Positions 7,627 through 16,337 of a DNA stretch of 23,002 nt are shown piece by piece. The notes beneath the pieces were generated by a model that was not told the DNA's origin, ran no database searches, and worked only from the letters and a program-made list of their open reading frames with translations. The position numbers and the translations under genes are program-made. Each line of letters opens with the position of its first letter. Position 1 is the first letter of the stretch. Location of the stretch: positions 1-23,002 of the forward strand of contig ONRO01000244.1 in the NCBI GenBank assembly GCA_900320235.1, in the 5' to 3' direction. This stretch comes from an uncultured Eubacteriales bacterium. GTDB taxonomy: Bacteria; Bacillota; Clostridia; Oscillospirales; Acutalibacteraceae.

Positions 7627-8211
7627 TTAATCCTTAAAAAGCTCTGAGCTGATCAAATCCTCCAGCTTTTCTCTTTTTTCCTCTATCAAAGAAGATATAC
7701 TCATATTTTCCTCAATATCTCCGTTTTTCAGAATAAATCCACCATCGATACTGTCATCAGGTGTATCGGACAATTTTGAATTTATTGAATGATCCTCAAG
7801 TATCATCTGGAAATTTTTTGGCATACGTTTCAAGTCAGATGAATTAAAATACATTACACCGTCAGTATTTTCAAGATTTTTTGCAAGTCTGAGAATAAAT
7901 CTGAAATAATCCTTCTCATTCATGGAATTTATATGTTTTTGAATCATTCCGATAGTTTTTTCAATTTCTTTCCTCTTTGTACGGAGTAAAGCATTGCGTC
8001 TTTCAAGTTCCGCTCTGCTTCTGAAAGCCTTCAGAAGATTTTCTGCCTGAAGCTGAACTTTATGCTCACCGCTTCTTCTTATTTCTTCTGCTTTTTTCAC
8101 GGCCTCACCCGTGATCTCAAGATATACCTTTTCAGCGTCATCATTAAGAGCCTTGATTTTCTCTTCACTTTCCTTTTTGATGACAGAAAGAATCTTTTCA
8201 TCGTTGCTCAT
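7627..8211 (-). CDS. atpE: V-type ATPase subunit E (NtpE), peripheral stalk
   Basis: Subunit E forms the peripheral stalk with the short H/G-type coiled-coil subunit encoded first in the operon. The 194-residue protein begins with a long charged helix (about 1-90, rich in Glu, Lys and Ala, predicted coiled coil). A globular C-terminal domain follows that contains GGFILKNGDIEENMSI, a typical family element (GGxxLxxGxIxxNxS). The ATG is preceded by AAGGCGGTG. The gene is 57 nt after atpK and 12 nt before atpC. Confidence 0.93.
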   Translation of the reverse strand: MSNDEKILSVIKKESEEKIKALNDDAEKVYLEITGEAVKKAEEIRRSGEHKVQLQAENLLKAFRSRAELERRNALLRTKRKEIEKTIGMIQKHINSMNEKDYFRFILRLAKNLENTDGVMYFNSSDLKRMPKNFQMILEDHSINSKLSDTPDDSIDGGFILKNGDIEENMSISSLIEEKREKLEDLISSELFKD

Positions 8212-8268
8212 AATTTCACCGCCTTCTTTATTTCAGTAGTTTCCGGTATACACACTATAAACTCTTAA

Positions 8269-8742
8269 TTACATTTTAATAGCGGGAATGGAAATTACCA
8301 TAAGAAGAGAAACTATAAAAGCAAGAAGAGCATAGATCTCAACGAGTGTGATAGAAACCATTGCTTTTGAGAAGTTTGATTCATCCTTTGCACACATTGA
8401 GATACCAGCAACTGAAGCCTTTCCCTGTGCAAAACCTGAGATCATTCCGCCAAAGCCAATTGCAAGAGAAGCTGCAACATAACCAAGGCCCTGCATAAGA
8501 GACGGAACTTCGCCGCCGAGTACACCGCAGTTGATCATAATAAGGAATCCGACAATAAATCCGTAAAGACCCTGTGTACCGGGAAGAAGTGTAAGAACGA
8601 GCATCTTACCAAACATTGATGAATCCTCAGACAGAACACCCATAGCTGTCTGAGCAGCTCCGCCTACACCTTTTGCTGAGCCGATACCTGAAAGTACCGT
8701 TGCTATTGAAGCCGCCAAAATTGCAAATACTATTCCATTCAT
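8269..8742 (-). CDS. ntpK: V-type ATPase subunit K (NtpK), duplicated proteolipid, Na+ type
   Basis: This is the ring-forming proteolipid, with two fused two-helix hairpins (four membrane helices, about 5-22, 48-72, 84-108 and 125-152). Only the second hairpin keeps the ion-binding carboxylate, E135 in LVEIYALL. The residues that coordinate Na+ in E. hirae NtpK (L61, T64, Q65, Q110, E139) have counterparts here: L53, T56 and Q57 in LPGTQ, Q106 in GFAQGK, and E135. The Q-to-E spacing of 29 is conserved. A sodium-translocating enzyme is therefore the best prediction, made from sequence only. The protein is 157 residues, normal for the family, and an excellent GGAGG lies 9 nt before the ATG. Confidence 0.95.
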   Translation of the reverse strand: MNGIVFAILAASIATVLSGIGSAKGVGGAAQTAMGVLSEDSSMFGKMLVLTLLPGTQGLYGFIVGFLIMINCGVLGGEVPSLMQGLGYVAASLAIGFGGMISGFAQGKASVAGISMCAKDESNFSKAMVSITLVEIYALLAFIVSLLMVISIPAIKM

Positions 8743-8759
8743 AATTAATAACCTCCAGA

Positions 8760-10745
8760 TCAGTTTTTATCAGATTTTTTTATCTTAAAGTTTTTGCTGT
8801 TTACAGAGAACGGTTCAAATTTCTTTCCGCCGCCCTCATAGAATTTACTGAACATCTCGACATACTGAAGTCTCATTGTATGAACATATGAACCGAGAGC
8901 ATTCAGTCCGATCGTTATTGCATGACCTGCAATAAATATCACGATCATAAATATTATACCAACTACGTTCGTACCCATAAGCGTTGAAAGCATATTGAAT
9001 ACCTGTGCCATAACACCAGTTGTAAGTCCAAGAGCAAGCAGTCTTGAGTAACTGAGAAGATCACTTATATAGCTTGTAATATCATAAAGCGAAGCTACAC
9101 CGCCCATAAGCTTTCCGAAAATACCTTTTTTTCCTCTGCCCTGTGTCAGAACAAGGCCAACAGCTGATGCAATTGCAATTATTTCACCTATGGTCATAAG
9201 TATCGGTAATGTTACCATACCAGCTGCAAGAATTGCAAAGCCGATAAGCATCGTCATCCATAAACCGGTATCAAAAAATGCTTCAGCATATTTTTTCTGT
9301 CTGATACAGACATAAAACTTACAGCTCATTCCGACAAGTATATGGACAAGTCCGAGAGCAATTGACAGTATCATTATTGTAAGTGCATCCTTCTGGGTAT
9401 CAAGGGTTGGCCACGGTAATAACTGAGCCATTGTAATTTCGTTTCCTGTGAACATCTTATAGAAAACTGCCGGTGCATCACCAAAAATACTACCGAAAAC
9501 AAGTCCCCAGAATATAGTTGCAATACCGCAATACTGAAATAGTTTAAGATTATTCCTCATTTGTTTATCAGGCTTGAATACGCTTATTCCGATTGCGGTC
9601 CCAATAACAAGCAATAATCCATATCCAGCATCCGAAAACATCATTCCAAAGAAGAAATAAAAGAAAAATGCCAGTATAGGAGTAGGATCAATATCTGTTC
9701 TGGACGGAGGAGAATACATTGTTACAATACTTTCGGCCGGCTCTGCGAATTTATTGTTTTTAAGCTTGACCGGAGCATCATCTCCTGCCTGCTCAAATTC
9801 AATAATACAATCTGCCGCTTTAAGGCACAATGCTTCGAGCTCCTTTTCATCTTCTTCCGGAACATATCCATACAGAATAAATGTATTTCTGCTCTGATCA
9901 AGCTCTGAAATAACTCTATACTTATCAGCACGAAGATTATAATAATCCAGTGTATCAGAGATTGAAGAACGGTATTTAGCATACTTCTGTATATTTACTG
10001 TTGCTTCACTTATTTTTTTGATAAGTTCATCATCTTTTTTTTCAAGCCTTTTTATCTTTTCACTTGGTATTTTTGAGGTTGGATTAAGCGGTCTTGTAAA
10101 ACCAAGAGTTCTTAAAAGATTTTCAGCCTGTTCTCTTTGTGTCTTTGGCACATAAATAACTGCACATGTCAGAACTGATGATGAGAAGAATATCTCATAA
10201 TTAAAGATCAGTTCGTCATCCTGAGCAAGAGCCTCAGAAAGACTCACATCATCATACATTCTTGGAAATGTTCCGATAAATACTGCTGTTGTAGCTGTAT
10301 CAGATGTATTAAGAGGAATATCGAGTGATTTCCATGGTTCGAGCTGGGCAAGGAGAGTTTTTAATCTTATTCTTTCAGCTGCTGTATCAGCACGCTGTTT
10401 TTCAAGATCAATAATCTTATTACAGATACCGATTACCTTCGGAGATGCTGAAGCTATCTTTCCGATATCCTCAGGTTCGATCTCTCTTCTGCCTTTGAAT
10501 GATGCAAGCAATCCTTTCTTTTCTGGAACAGTTTTATCAAGTATTTTCAGTGCCTGCTTCATCAGTCCTGTATTTCTGTCAAACTGTTGAAGCTGAGCAG
10601 CAGTATCTGAACGTGAAAAACCTTTCTCAGGAATATCGTTATGTCTTACCTGTACAAGAGAACTGTTCTGAAGATGTTCAAGGATCCTTTTCCTGTCTTT
10701 TTTCAAAGCGATAATCCTTACGGTCTTCATTTTTAATATAGCCAA
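8760..10745 (-). CDS. ntpI: V-type ATPase subunit I (NtpI), membrane stator
   Basis: Subunit I (eukaryotic a) carries the half-channels through which ions reach the rotating proteolipid ring. The 661-residue protein has a soluble N-terminal half with coiled-coil segments and a C-terminal half with about seven membrane helices. It contains FGMMFSDAGYG and the key motif SYSRLLALGL. The Arg in that motif, near residue 568, is the one expected to face the proteolipid glutamate. The start is TTG at 10745 (product M-AILKMKTVRIIAL), with GGTGAT a few bases upstream. The internal ATG five codons in lacks its own site. It lies 17 nt before atpK. Confidence 0.95.
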   Translation of the reverse strand: MAILKMKTVRIIALKKDRKRILEHLQNSSLVQVRHNDIPEKGFSRSDTAAQLQQFDRNTGLMKQALKILDKTVPEKKGLLASFKGRREIEPEDIGKIASASPKVIGICNKIIDLEKQRADTAAERIRLKTLLAQLEPWKSLDIPLNTSDTATTAVFIGTFPRMYDDVSLSEALAQDDELIFNYEIFFSSSVLTCAVIYVPKTQREQAENLLRTLGFTRPLNPTSKIPSEKIKRLEKKDDELIKKISEATVNIQKYAKYRSSISDTLDYYNLRADKYRVISELDQSRNTFILYGYVPEEDEKELEALCLKAADCIIEFEQAGDDAPVKLKNNKFAEPAESIVTMYSPPSRTDIDPTPILAFFFYFFFGMMFSDAGYGLLLVIGTAIGISVFKPDKQMRNNLKLFQYCGIATIFWGLVFGSIFGDAPAVFYKMFTGNEITMAQLLPWPTLDTQKDALTIMILSIALGLVHILVGMSCKFYVCIRQKKYAEAFFDTGLWMTMLIGFAILAAGMVTLPILMTIGEIIAIASAVGLVLTQGRGKKGIFGKLMGGVASLYDITSYISDLLSYSRLLALGLTTGVMAQVFNMLSTLMGTNVVGIIFMIVIFIAGHAITIGLNALGSYVHTMRLQYVEMFSKFYEGGGKKFEPFSVNSKNFKIKKSDKN

Positions 10746-10841
10746 ATAATATCACCACACTTTTTTTCATTTATAAAGCCTACTGAAAACAACTATCAAG
10801 CCATTCTCAATTATAGATCACAATCATTCATTGTCATTGAT

Positions 10842-11162
10842 TTACATAGAATTTGATCCAATAGATTCAATTGCCATATCTATAACTTTACTGCGGTTTT
10901 TATCAGCTTTTTCAGAAAGCTTGGTGCATTCTTGCTCTGCTTTTAATATCTCCTTCTGAAATCTGGAATCAATGCTTTTATTGACCGCTTTTTTATCATC
11001 ATCAAGCATTTTTTCTATATCCTTTCTTGCATCAGAAATAATTTTTTCTGCATCAGTTTTTGCAGAAAGCTTTCTTTCCTCGGATTTTTTCTTAGCCTCA
11101 TTTTCATTATTACGGCAGGCTTCCTCGGTTTCGAGAATAGCTTTAATAAAATCCTTAGCCAA
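10842..11162 (-). CDS. V-type ATPase H/G-like peripheral stalk subunit (NtpF-like)
   Basis: This short, highly charged protein (106 residues) is almost entirely predicted coiled coil and rich in Lys, Glu, Ala and Asp (for example SEERKLSAKTDAEKIISDAR). Its position as first gene of the operon and its size match NtpF of E. hirae, the partner of subunit E in the peripheral stalk. An in-frame ATG occurs at 11183, but the strong AAAGGAGGGG site lies downstream of it. The site points to a TTG at 11162 with 8-nt spacing, so the start is set there. Sequence similarity in this family is weak, so the assignment rests on context, size and coiled-coil character. Confidence 0.85.
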   Translation of the reverse strand: MAKDFIKAILETEEACRNNENEAKKKSEERKLSAKTDAEKIISDARKDIEKMLDDDKKAVNKSIDSRFQKEILKAEQECTKLSEKADKNRSKVIDMAIESIGSNSM

Positions 11163-11242
11163 TTTTCGCCCCTCCTTTAACATATATTTATTCTATTTAA
11201 ACATAAAATACCATAAAAATCAAGTAAATCTGACAAAAACGT

Positions 11243-11248
11243 ATTATA
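11243..11248 (-). promoter_or_regulatory. Candidate -10 box of the V-ATPase operon promoter
   Basis: A perfect TATAAT hexamer in the context TATATAATAC lies about 80 nt upstream of the first ATPase gene and downstream of the purD terminator, where a promoter is expected. No good -35 hexamer sits at 16-18 nt; a TTGAAT occurs at a too-short 13 nt. The intergenic region is very AT-rich, so other hexamers are possible. Confidence 0.3.
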
Positions 11249-11357
11249 TAAAATTAATCCAATTCAAATTCTATTAGTTATTCACAGTATAATATGTTTT
11301 CCCATCAAAATTTTAATCGATTTGCATTTTTGCAAGTAAATAACTTTATTAATTCAA

Positions 11358-11387
11358 AACCCGTGTTACATTATTCTAACACGGGTT
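11358..11387 (-). terminator. Terminator of the purine operon after purD
   Basis: The arms AACCCGTGTTA (11358-11368) and TAACACGGGTT (11377-11387) form a perfect 11-bp stem with an 8-nt loop. It begins 8 nt beyond the purD stop codon. The downstream U run on the minus strand is short (TTTT), so termination may be partial. It separates the purine genes from the ATPase operon. Confidence 0.75.
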
Positions 11388-11394
11388 GGCTGAA

Positions 11395-12660
11395 TTATTT
11401 TGTTTTTCCGATATCAGTCCTGAAATGTGCGCCCTCAAATTTTATTTTATTTACTGCTGCATATGCTTTTTCCAGAGCATCATCAAGAGTCTTTCCGGAA
11501 GCAGTAATTCCAAGCACACGTCCTCCGTTTGTATAGAACTTTCCGTTTTCATATTTTGTACCTGCATGATAAACAGTTGCTCCATCAATCTGACCATCCT
11601 CATCAAGTCCTGATATTTCAATACCTTTCTTATACGCAAGAGGATATCCGCCTGACGCCATTACAACACAGGCTGTTGCTTCATCAGACCATTTTATATC
11701 CAGCTGTGAAAGCTTTTCATCAATTACAGCTTCTATGATATCAACAAGGTCTGTTTTAAGTCTGGGAAGAACGACCTGAGCTTCAGGATCACCAAATCTG
11801 GCATTATATTCAATTACCTTTGGTCCGTCTGGTGTAATCATAAGTCCGAAATACAGACAGCCTTTGAATGTTCTGTTTTCACTGTTCATAGCAGCAACGG
11901 TCGGCTCGAATATAGTTTTTCTGCAGATTTCTGCTATTTCGTCGGTATAATACGGATTTGGACTTATAGTACCCATTCCGCCTGTATTAAGACCTTCATC
12001 GTTATCATATGCCCTTTTATGGTCCTTTGATGAAACCATCGGCTTGAGAGCTATTCCATCAGTAAATGCAAGAACAGAAACTTCCGGACCTGTCAGAAAT
12101 TCCTCAACTACAACATTATTTCCTGAGTCGCCGAATTTCTTATCCTCCATTATTTCCTTTACTGCTGCTATCGCTTCATCATGATCCTTTGCTATTATTA
12201 CGCCCTTTCCGAGTGCAAGACCATCAGCCTTGATAACAACAGGATATTTACCCTTATTCTCAATATATGTAATTGCCTTCGCAGGATCCGAGAACACTTC
12301 GTATTCAGCAGTCGGAATATTATACTTTTTCATAAGGTTCTTTGAAAAAACCTTACTGCTCTCGATAATTGCAGCTTCACCGCGGGGGCCAAAAGCTCTG
12401 ATATCATTTGCAGTCAAAGCATCTACCATGCCATCTGCAAGCGGATCATCGGGAGCAACAAATACAAGGTCAATCTGGTTTTCTTTAGCAAAACTGATTA
12501 TTCCCTGTTTATCCATAACACCAATGTTTACACATTCAGCATCACGGGATATTCCTCCGTTACCCGGAGCTGCATATATTTTATCAACCTTCGGGCTTTC
12601 CTTGAGCTTACGGATAATTGTATGTTCTCTTCCGCCGCCGCCTACTACAAGAATTTTCAT
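11395..12660 (-). CDS. purD: Phosphoribosylamine-glycine ligase (GAR synthetase)
   Basis: PurD joins phosphoribosylamine and glycine, using ATP, to make GAR, the second step of purine synthesis. The protein is 421 residues, the usual size. It starts with the family signature MKILVVGGGGREHTI. It has the ATP-grasp core (YPVVIKADGLALGKGVII, about 141-158) and the metal/ATP-binding segment EYNARFGDPEAQ. It is the last gene of the purine operon, 15 nt after purH, with GGAGG 7 nt before the ATG, and a stem-loop terminator follows. Nothing is truncated. Confidence 0.97.
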   Translation of the reverse strand: MKILVVGGGGREHTIIRKLKESPKVDKIYAAPGNGGISRDAECVNIGVMDKQGIISFAKENQIDLVFVAPDDPLADGMVDALTANDIRAFGPRGEAAIIESSKVFSKNLMKKYNIPTAEYEVFSDPAKAITYIENKGKYPVVIKADGLALGKGVIIAKDHDEAIAAVKEIMEDKKFGDSGNNVVVEEFLTGPEVSVLAFTDGIALKPMVSSKDHKRAYDNDEGLNTGGMGTISPNPYYTDEIAEICRKTIFEPTVAAMNSENRTFKGCLYFGLMITPDGPKVIEYNARFGDPEAQVVLPRLKTDLVDIIEAVIDEKLSQLDIKWSDEATACVVMASGGYPLAYKKGIEISGLDEDGQIDGATVYHAGTKYENGKFYTNGGRVLGITASGKTLDDALEKAYAAVNKIKFEGAHFRTDIGKTK

Positions 12661-12675
12661 TTTATTACCTCCATA

Positions 12676-13851
12676 TCAGTGATGGAAAAGACGGATTCCT
12701 GTAAATGCCATTGTCATTCCATACTTATTACAGGTATCGATAACATTATCATCACGAATTGAGCCGCCGGGCTGTGCAATAAACTGAACACCACTGCGTT
12801 TTGCTCTCTCAATATTATCTCCGAACGGGAAAAATGCATCTGAACCAAGTGAAACGCCATTGAATGTACTGAGCCACTGCTTCTTCTCTTCTCTTGTAAA
12901 GGGCTCAGGCTTTACAGTAAAGAACTGTTCCCATACACCGTCTGCAAGTACATCTTCATAATCATCTGAGATATATACGTCAATAGTGTTATCTCTGTCG
13001 GGACGTCTGATATCATCTCTGAACGGAAGCTCAAGTACCTTTGGACACTGACGCAGATACCAGATATCAGCCTTATTTCCTGCAAGTCTTGTGCAATGGA
13101 TTCTTGACTGCTGACCGGCTCCGACACCGATTGCCTGTCCATCTTTAGCATAGCATACAGAATTTGACTGTGTATATTTAAGTGTAATAAGAGCTATGAT
13201 AAGATCTCTTTTTGCTTCATCAGTAAATTCTTTATTTTCAGTAACAATATTAGTCAACATTTCTGAATCAATCTTCAGATCATTTCTGCCCTGCTCAAAT
13301 GTAATACCGTAAACCTGTTTATGCTCGACAGCAGCAGGTACATATGAAGGATCTACCTTTACAACATTGTATGTACCTTTACGCTTTGATTTGAGTATCT
13401 CAAGAGCTTCTTCAGTATAATCCGGAGCTATGATACCGTCTGATACTTCCCTCTTGAGAAGAAGGGCTGTTTCCTTATCACAAGTATCAGAAAGTGCCAC
13501 CCAGTCACCATACGATGACATTCTGTCTGCACCCCTTGCCTTTGTATAAGCACTTGCTATGGGTGAAAGTTCAAGATCATCAACAAAATATATCTTTTTA
13601 AGTGTATCTGAAAGCTCTGTTGCAACTGCTGCACCTGCAGGACTTACATGCTTGAATGATGCTGCTGCCGGAAGTCCTGTTGCTGCTTTAAGTTCACTTA
13701 CAAGCTGCCAGCTATTAAAGGCATCAAGAAAATTAATATATCCCGGTCTGCCGTTAAGTACAGTTACAGGAAGCTCTCTGCCATCCTCCATAAATATTCT
13801 GGACGGCTTCTGATTCGGGTTACAGCCATATTTTAATTCAAGTTCATTCAT
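12676..13851 (-). CDS. purH: AICAR transformylase, stand-alone (PurH C-terminal domain only)
   Basis: This enzyme transfers a formyl group from 10-formyl-THF to AICAR to give FAICAR. Usual bacterial PurH is about 510-530 residues, with an N-terminal MGS-fold IMP cyclohydrolase domain. This protein is 391 residues and holds only the transformylase part. The catalytic Lys-His pair is K67-H68 in SFKHVSPAG. GVGAGQQSRIHCTRLA and the C-terminal GVQFIAQPGGSIRDDNVI are also clear. The start is not a truncation: the ATG has AAGGAG 9 nt upstream, and the N-terminus ELKYGCNPNQKPSRI looks like the natural domain beginning. The missing cyclohydrolase is supplied by the PurO-like gene directly upstream, 42 nt away. 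Confidence 0.95.
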   Translation of the reverse strand: MNELELKYGCNPNQKPSRIFMEDGRELPVTVLNGRPGYINFLDAFNSWQLVSELKAATGLPAAASFKHVSPAGAAVATELSDTLKKIYFVDDLELSPIASAYTKARGADRMSSYGDWVALSDTCDKETALLLKREVSDGIIAPDYTEEALEILKSKRKGTYNVVKVDPSYVPAAVEHKQVYGITFEQGRNDLKIDSEMLTNIVTENKEFTDEAKRDLIIALITLKYTQSNSVCYAKDGQAIGVGAGQQSRIHCTRLAGNKADIWYLRQCPKVLELPFRDDIRRPDRDNTIDVYISDDYEDVLADGVWEQFFTVKPEPFTREEKKQWLSTFNGVSLGSDAFFPFGDNIERAKRSGVQFIAQPGGSIRDDNVIDTCNKYGMTMAFTGIRLFHH

Positions 13852-13893
13852 TAAAGATTGCTCCTTTCATGATTCTGCATATTATCATGTAGC

Positions 13894-14601
13894 TTATTTA
13901 TTTTTGTTTACAACCCTATCCTCAAATTCTCCGGTTGCAAGATCAATAAATCTGGTATAAAGTGAAACCTTATTATCCTCATTAAGAGCATTCCATACAT
14001 TATCTGTAAATGTATCAATATCACCCTTAATATCTACAAGAGTAGGTTCACCTTCAAATGAAGGAATAGGATTTCCATCACATTTATATGTATGAATAAA
14101 ATGTCCTTCTCCGGCTATGGGCTGTGAATACTCATAGAAAAAACGAAGTGCTGACTGTTCTCTTCCTTCGTTACTCTTGAGAATTGACATCTTATATGAA
14201 AAATCATTTTCACCAAATTCAAGTATTCCGGATATTCTCGGTGTGAAATTAGGCGGATCAGGCTCGAAGGTTCTTGTTCTTAATGCATCTTCAAAATTCT
14301 TTCCTTCAAGAATATAATCTCTTACTGTATCTGTCTGATCACCGTTTGTTACGACTGTCTGTTTCTCAAGTGTACGGACAGGTGCATATATAATAAGTGA
14401 CGGATCAACAAGCTGTGAAGGATCAAATGCCTGCGTCTTCAGATCATTTCCTTCTTTAACAAAAACTCTGTTTCTGCTGTTAGTGCTTCTTCCCATAATA
14501 AAATAACCAATAACAGCTTTTTTTCCATCCTCACTTTTTCCGATAATGATTCCGCGTCCCGGATACGTTGTTGATGATATTTCCTTTACCAGATCTGTCA
14601 T
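13894..14601 (-). CDS. purO: PurO-like IMP cyclohydrolase (archaeal type)
   Basis: This is predicted to close the ring of FAICAR to make IMP, the last step of the pathway. The 235-residue protein resembles the IMP_cyclohyd (PurO) family first characterised in methanogens. It starts with a YPGRGIIIGKSEDGK segment, followed by DPSLIIYAPVRTLEKQTVVT with NGDQTDTV, and TPRISGIL. These parallel NPYIAYN...VVSNGSHTDTI and TPRIAAAI in the Methanothermobacter enzyme as I recall it. Methanogen PurO is about 200 residues, so this one is somewhat longer. It has AAGGAG upstream of the ATG, is 13 nt after purN, and sits next to a transformylase that lacks its own cyclohydrolase domain. The context makes the role very likely. 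Confidence 0.9.
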   Translation of the reverse strand: MTDLVKEISSTTYPGRGIIIGKSEDGKKAVIGYFIMGRSTNSRNRVFVKEGNDLKTQAFDPSQLVDPSLIIYAPVRTLEKQTVVTNGDQTDTVRDYILEGKNFEDALRTRTFEPDPPNFTPRISGILEFGENDFSYKMSILKSNEGREQSALRFFYEYSQPIAGEGHFIHTYKCDGNPIPSFEGEPTLVDIKGDIDTFTDNVWNALNEDNKVSLYTRFIDLATGEFEDRVVNKNK

Positions 14602-14614
14602 CTTAGTTCTCCTT

Positions 14615-15247
14615 TCAGTCTTTTATATATACTATATTATTTTTTACTTCAAGTTTATCTTCGCAGAATAATGCTGCTGCTTCGGGTAATATTTTCCACT
14701 CCGCCTGCTCCATAACTCTTTTCTGAAGAATCTCGGGAGTATCATCTTTCTGTACCTCAACAGCCTTCTGAAGTATTATCGGGCCTCCATCGCATATCTC
14801 TGTTACAAAATGTACAGTAGCTCCTGTAAGCTTAACACCTTTTTTTAGTGCCTCCTCGTGAACTCTGAGACCATAATAACCTTTTCCGCAGAAACTCGGG
14901 ATAAGCGCAGGATGCACATTCATCATTTTATTCGGATATGCCTTTACAACAAGCTCATCAAGAATTGTCATAAATCCTGCATATATCACAAGATCAGCCT
15001 TTTCTTCATTCAATGCAGCAAGAATTGCCTTACTGTATTCAATAGAATCAGAATATTCTTTTCTCGCGATCACCCTGGTTTTTATATTATGCTTTTTTGC
15101 CCTCTCCAGTGCGTATACACCGGGTTTTGAGGAAATGACACAGGTTATTTTTCCCTGTGCGATTATCCCACTTTCCTGAGCATCTATCAATGCCTGTAAA
15201 TTTGTTCCTCCGCCGGAAACAAGGACAACAATATTTTTCATTATCAT
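14615..15247 (-). CDS. purN: GAR formyltransferase (10-formyl-THF dependent)
   Basis: PurN formylates GAR with 10-formyl-THF. The protein is 208-210 residues, standard size. It starts with KNIVVLVSGGGTNLQALIDA, the phosphate-binding loop. The catalytic region NVHPALIPSFCGKGYYGLRV contains the conserved Asn and His, and CDGGPIILQ holds the catalytic Asp. Two ATGs are six bases apart. GGAG is 5 nt from the first and 11 nt from the second, so the first was kept although family proteins usually begin at the second (MKNIV). It lies 24 nt after purM. Confidence 0.95.
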   Translation of the reverse strand: MIMKNIVVLVSGGGTNLQALIDAQESGIIAQGKITCVISSKPGVYALERAKKHNIKTRVIARKEYSDSIEYSKAILAALNEEKADLVIYAGFMTILDELVVKAYPNKMMNVHPALIPSFCGKGYYGLRVHEEALKKGVKLTGATVHFVTEICDGGPIILQKAVEVQKDDTPEILQKRVMEQAEWKILPEAAALFCEDKLEVKNNIVYIKD

Positions 15248-15271
15248 ATTCTCTCCTTCGGGTGAATAGTT

Positions 15272-16309
15272 TTATTCAATGATTACACCCTCATCACTCT
15301 CGACAAGCTCTCCAAGAATATATGCATCCTCGCCTGCTTCTTTCAGAACCTTAACAGCATTTTCAGCATCTGCTTTATCAACAACTACTGTCATTCCTAC
15401 ACCCATATTAAATGTATTAAACATATCACGTTCAGGAATATTCCCGGTCTTTGCGATAAGCTCGAATATCGGAAGCACCTGAACATCACTGCGCTTTATC
15501 TTTGCTGAAAGACCCTTTGGAAGTGAACGAGGAATGTTTTCATAGAAACCGCCGCCGGTAATATGAGAAACAGACTTAACCTTTACGCTGTCAAGCAGTT
15601 TAAGAACAGCCTTAACATATATTCTTGTAGGTGTAAGAAGTGCTTCTCCCAAAGTCATACCAAGTTCATCATAATACTTTGAAATGCTTTCTTTTGTACT
15701 GATATCAAAAACCTTTCTTACAAGTGAAAAACCATTTGAATGAACTCCGCTTGATTTTATGCCTATCATTACATCTCCGGCATTCTGGGTTTCAGGTTTA
15801 AGAATTTTCTCCTTGTCTACAACTCCGACTGAAAAACCTGCAAGATCATAATCATCCTCAGGCATCATTCCGGGATGCTCAGCTGTTTCACCGCCGATAA
15901 GAGCACATCCGCTCTGTACACATCCTTCTGCTACACCTTTGACTATTTCAGCAACTTTTTCAGGATAGTTTTTTCCGATTGCAATATAATCCAGGAAAAA
16001 CTGTGGTTTAGCACCGCAGCAGATAATATCGTTTACACACATTGCAACACAGTCAATACCGATTGTATCATGTTTTTCAAGAAGCATTGCTACTTTTAAT
16101 TTTGTTCCAACACCATCGGTTCCGGATACAAGAACAGGATGATTAATACCTGTTGTATCAATCTCAAACAAGCCTCCGAATCCGCCGATACCTGAAAGTA
16201 CACCATTAGTCATTGTCTTTGCAACATGTTCCTTCATCAGCTCAACAGATTTATAACCGGCTGTTACATCTACACCAGCTGCCTTATAACTGTCACTAAA
16301 GCTTTTCAT
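15272..16309 (-). CDS. purM: AIR synthetase (phosphoribosylformylglycinamidine cyclo-ligase)
   Basis: PurM closes the imidazole ring of FGAM, using ATP, to form AIR. The protein is 345 residues, a normal length, and collinear with the family. It begins SYKAAGVDVTAGYKSVELMK, followed by the glycine-rich GIGGFGGLF. The ATP-binding GTDGVGTKLKVA comes next, then DCVAMCVNDIICCGAKPQFF and ALIGGETAEHPGMM. GGAGG lies 7 nt before the ATG. It is 28 nt after purF. Its substrate-forming enzyme (PurL/Q/S) is not in the window. Confidence 0.97.
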   Translation of the reverse strand: MKSFSDSYKAAGVDVTAGYKSVELMKEHVAKTMTNGVLSGIGGFGGLFEIDTTGINHPVLVSGTDGVGTKLKVAMLLEKHDTIGIDCVAMCVNDIICCGAKPQFFLDYIAIGKNYPEKVAEIVKGVAEGCVQSGCALIGGETAEHPGMMPEDDYDLAGFSVGVVDKEKILKPETQNAGDVMIGIKSSGVHSNGFSLVRKVFDISTKESISKYYDELGMTLGEALLTPTRIYVKAVLKLLDSVKVKSVSHITGGGFYENIPRSLPKGLSAKIKRSDVQVLPIFELIAKTGNIPERDMFNTFNMGVGMTVVVDKADAENAVKVLKEAGEDAYILGELVESDEGVIIE

Positions 16310-16337
16310 ATTTTAACCTCCAAACGGCTCTACCGTA

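Noticed and set aside
11163..11183. ATG at 11183 as the start of the H/G-like subunit
   Set aside because: The strong AAAGGAGGGG site would lie inside the coding region; it fits the TTG at 11162 instead.
12230..12682. 150-codon open frame on the plus strand opposite purD
   Set aside because: It lies antisense to a clear purD reading frame, has no family resemblance and no convincing ribosome binding site.
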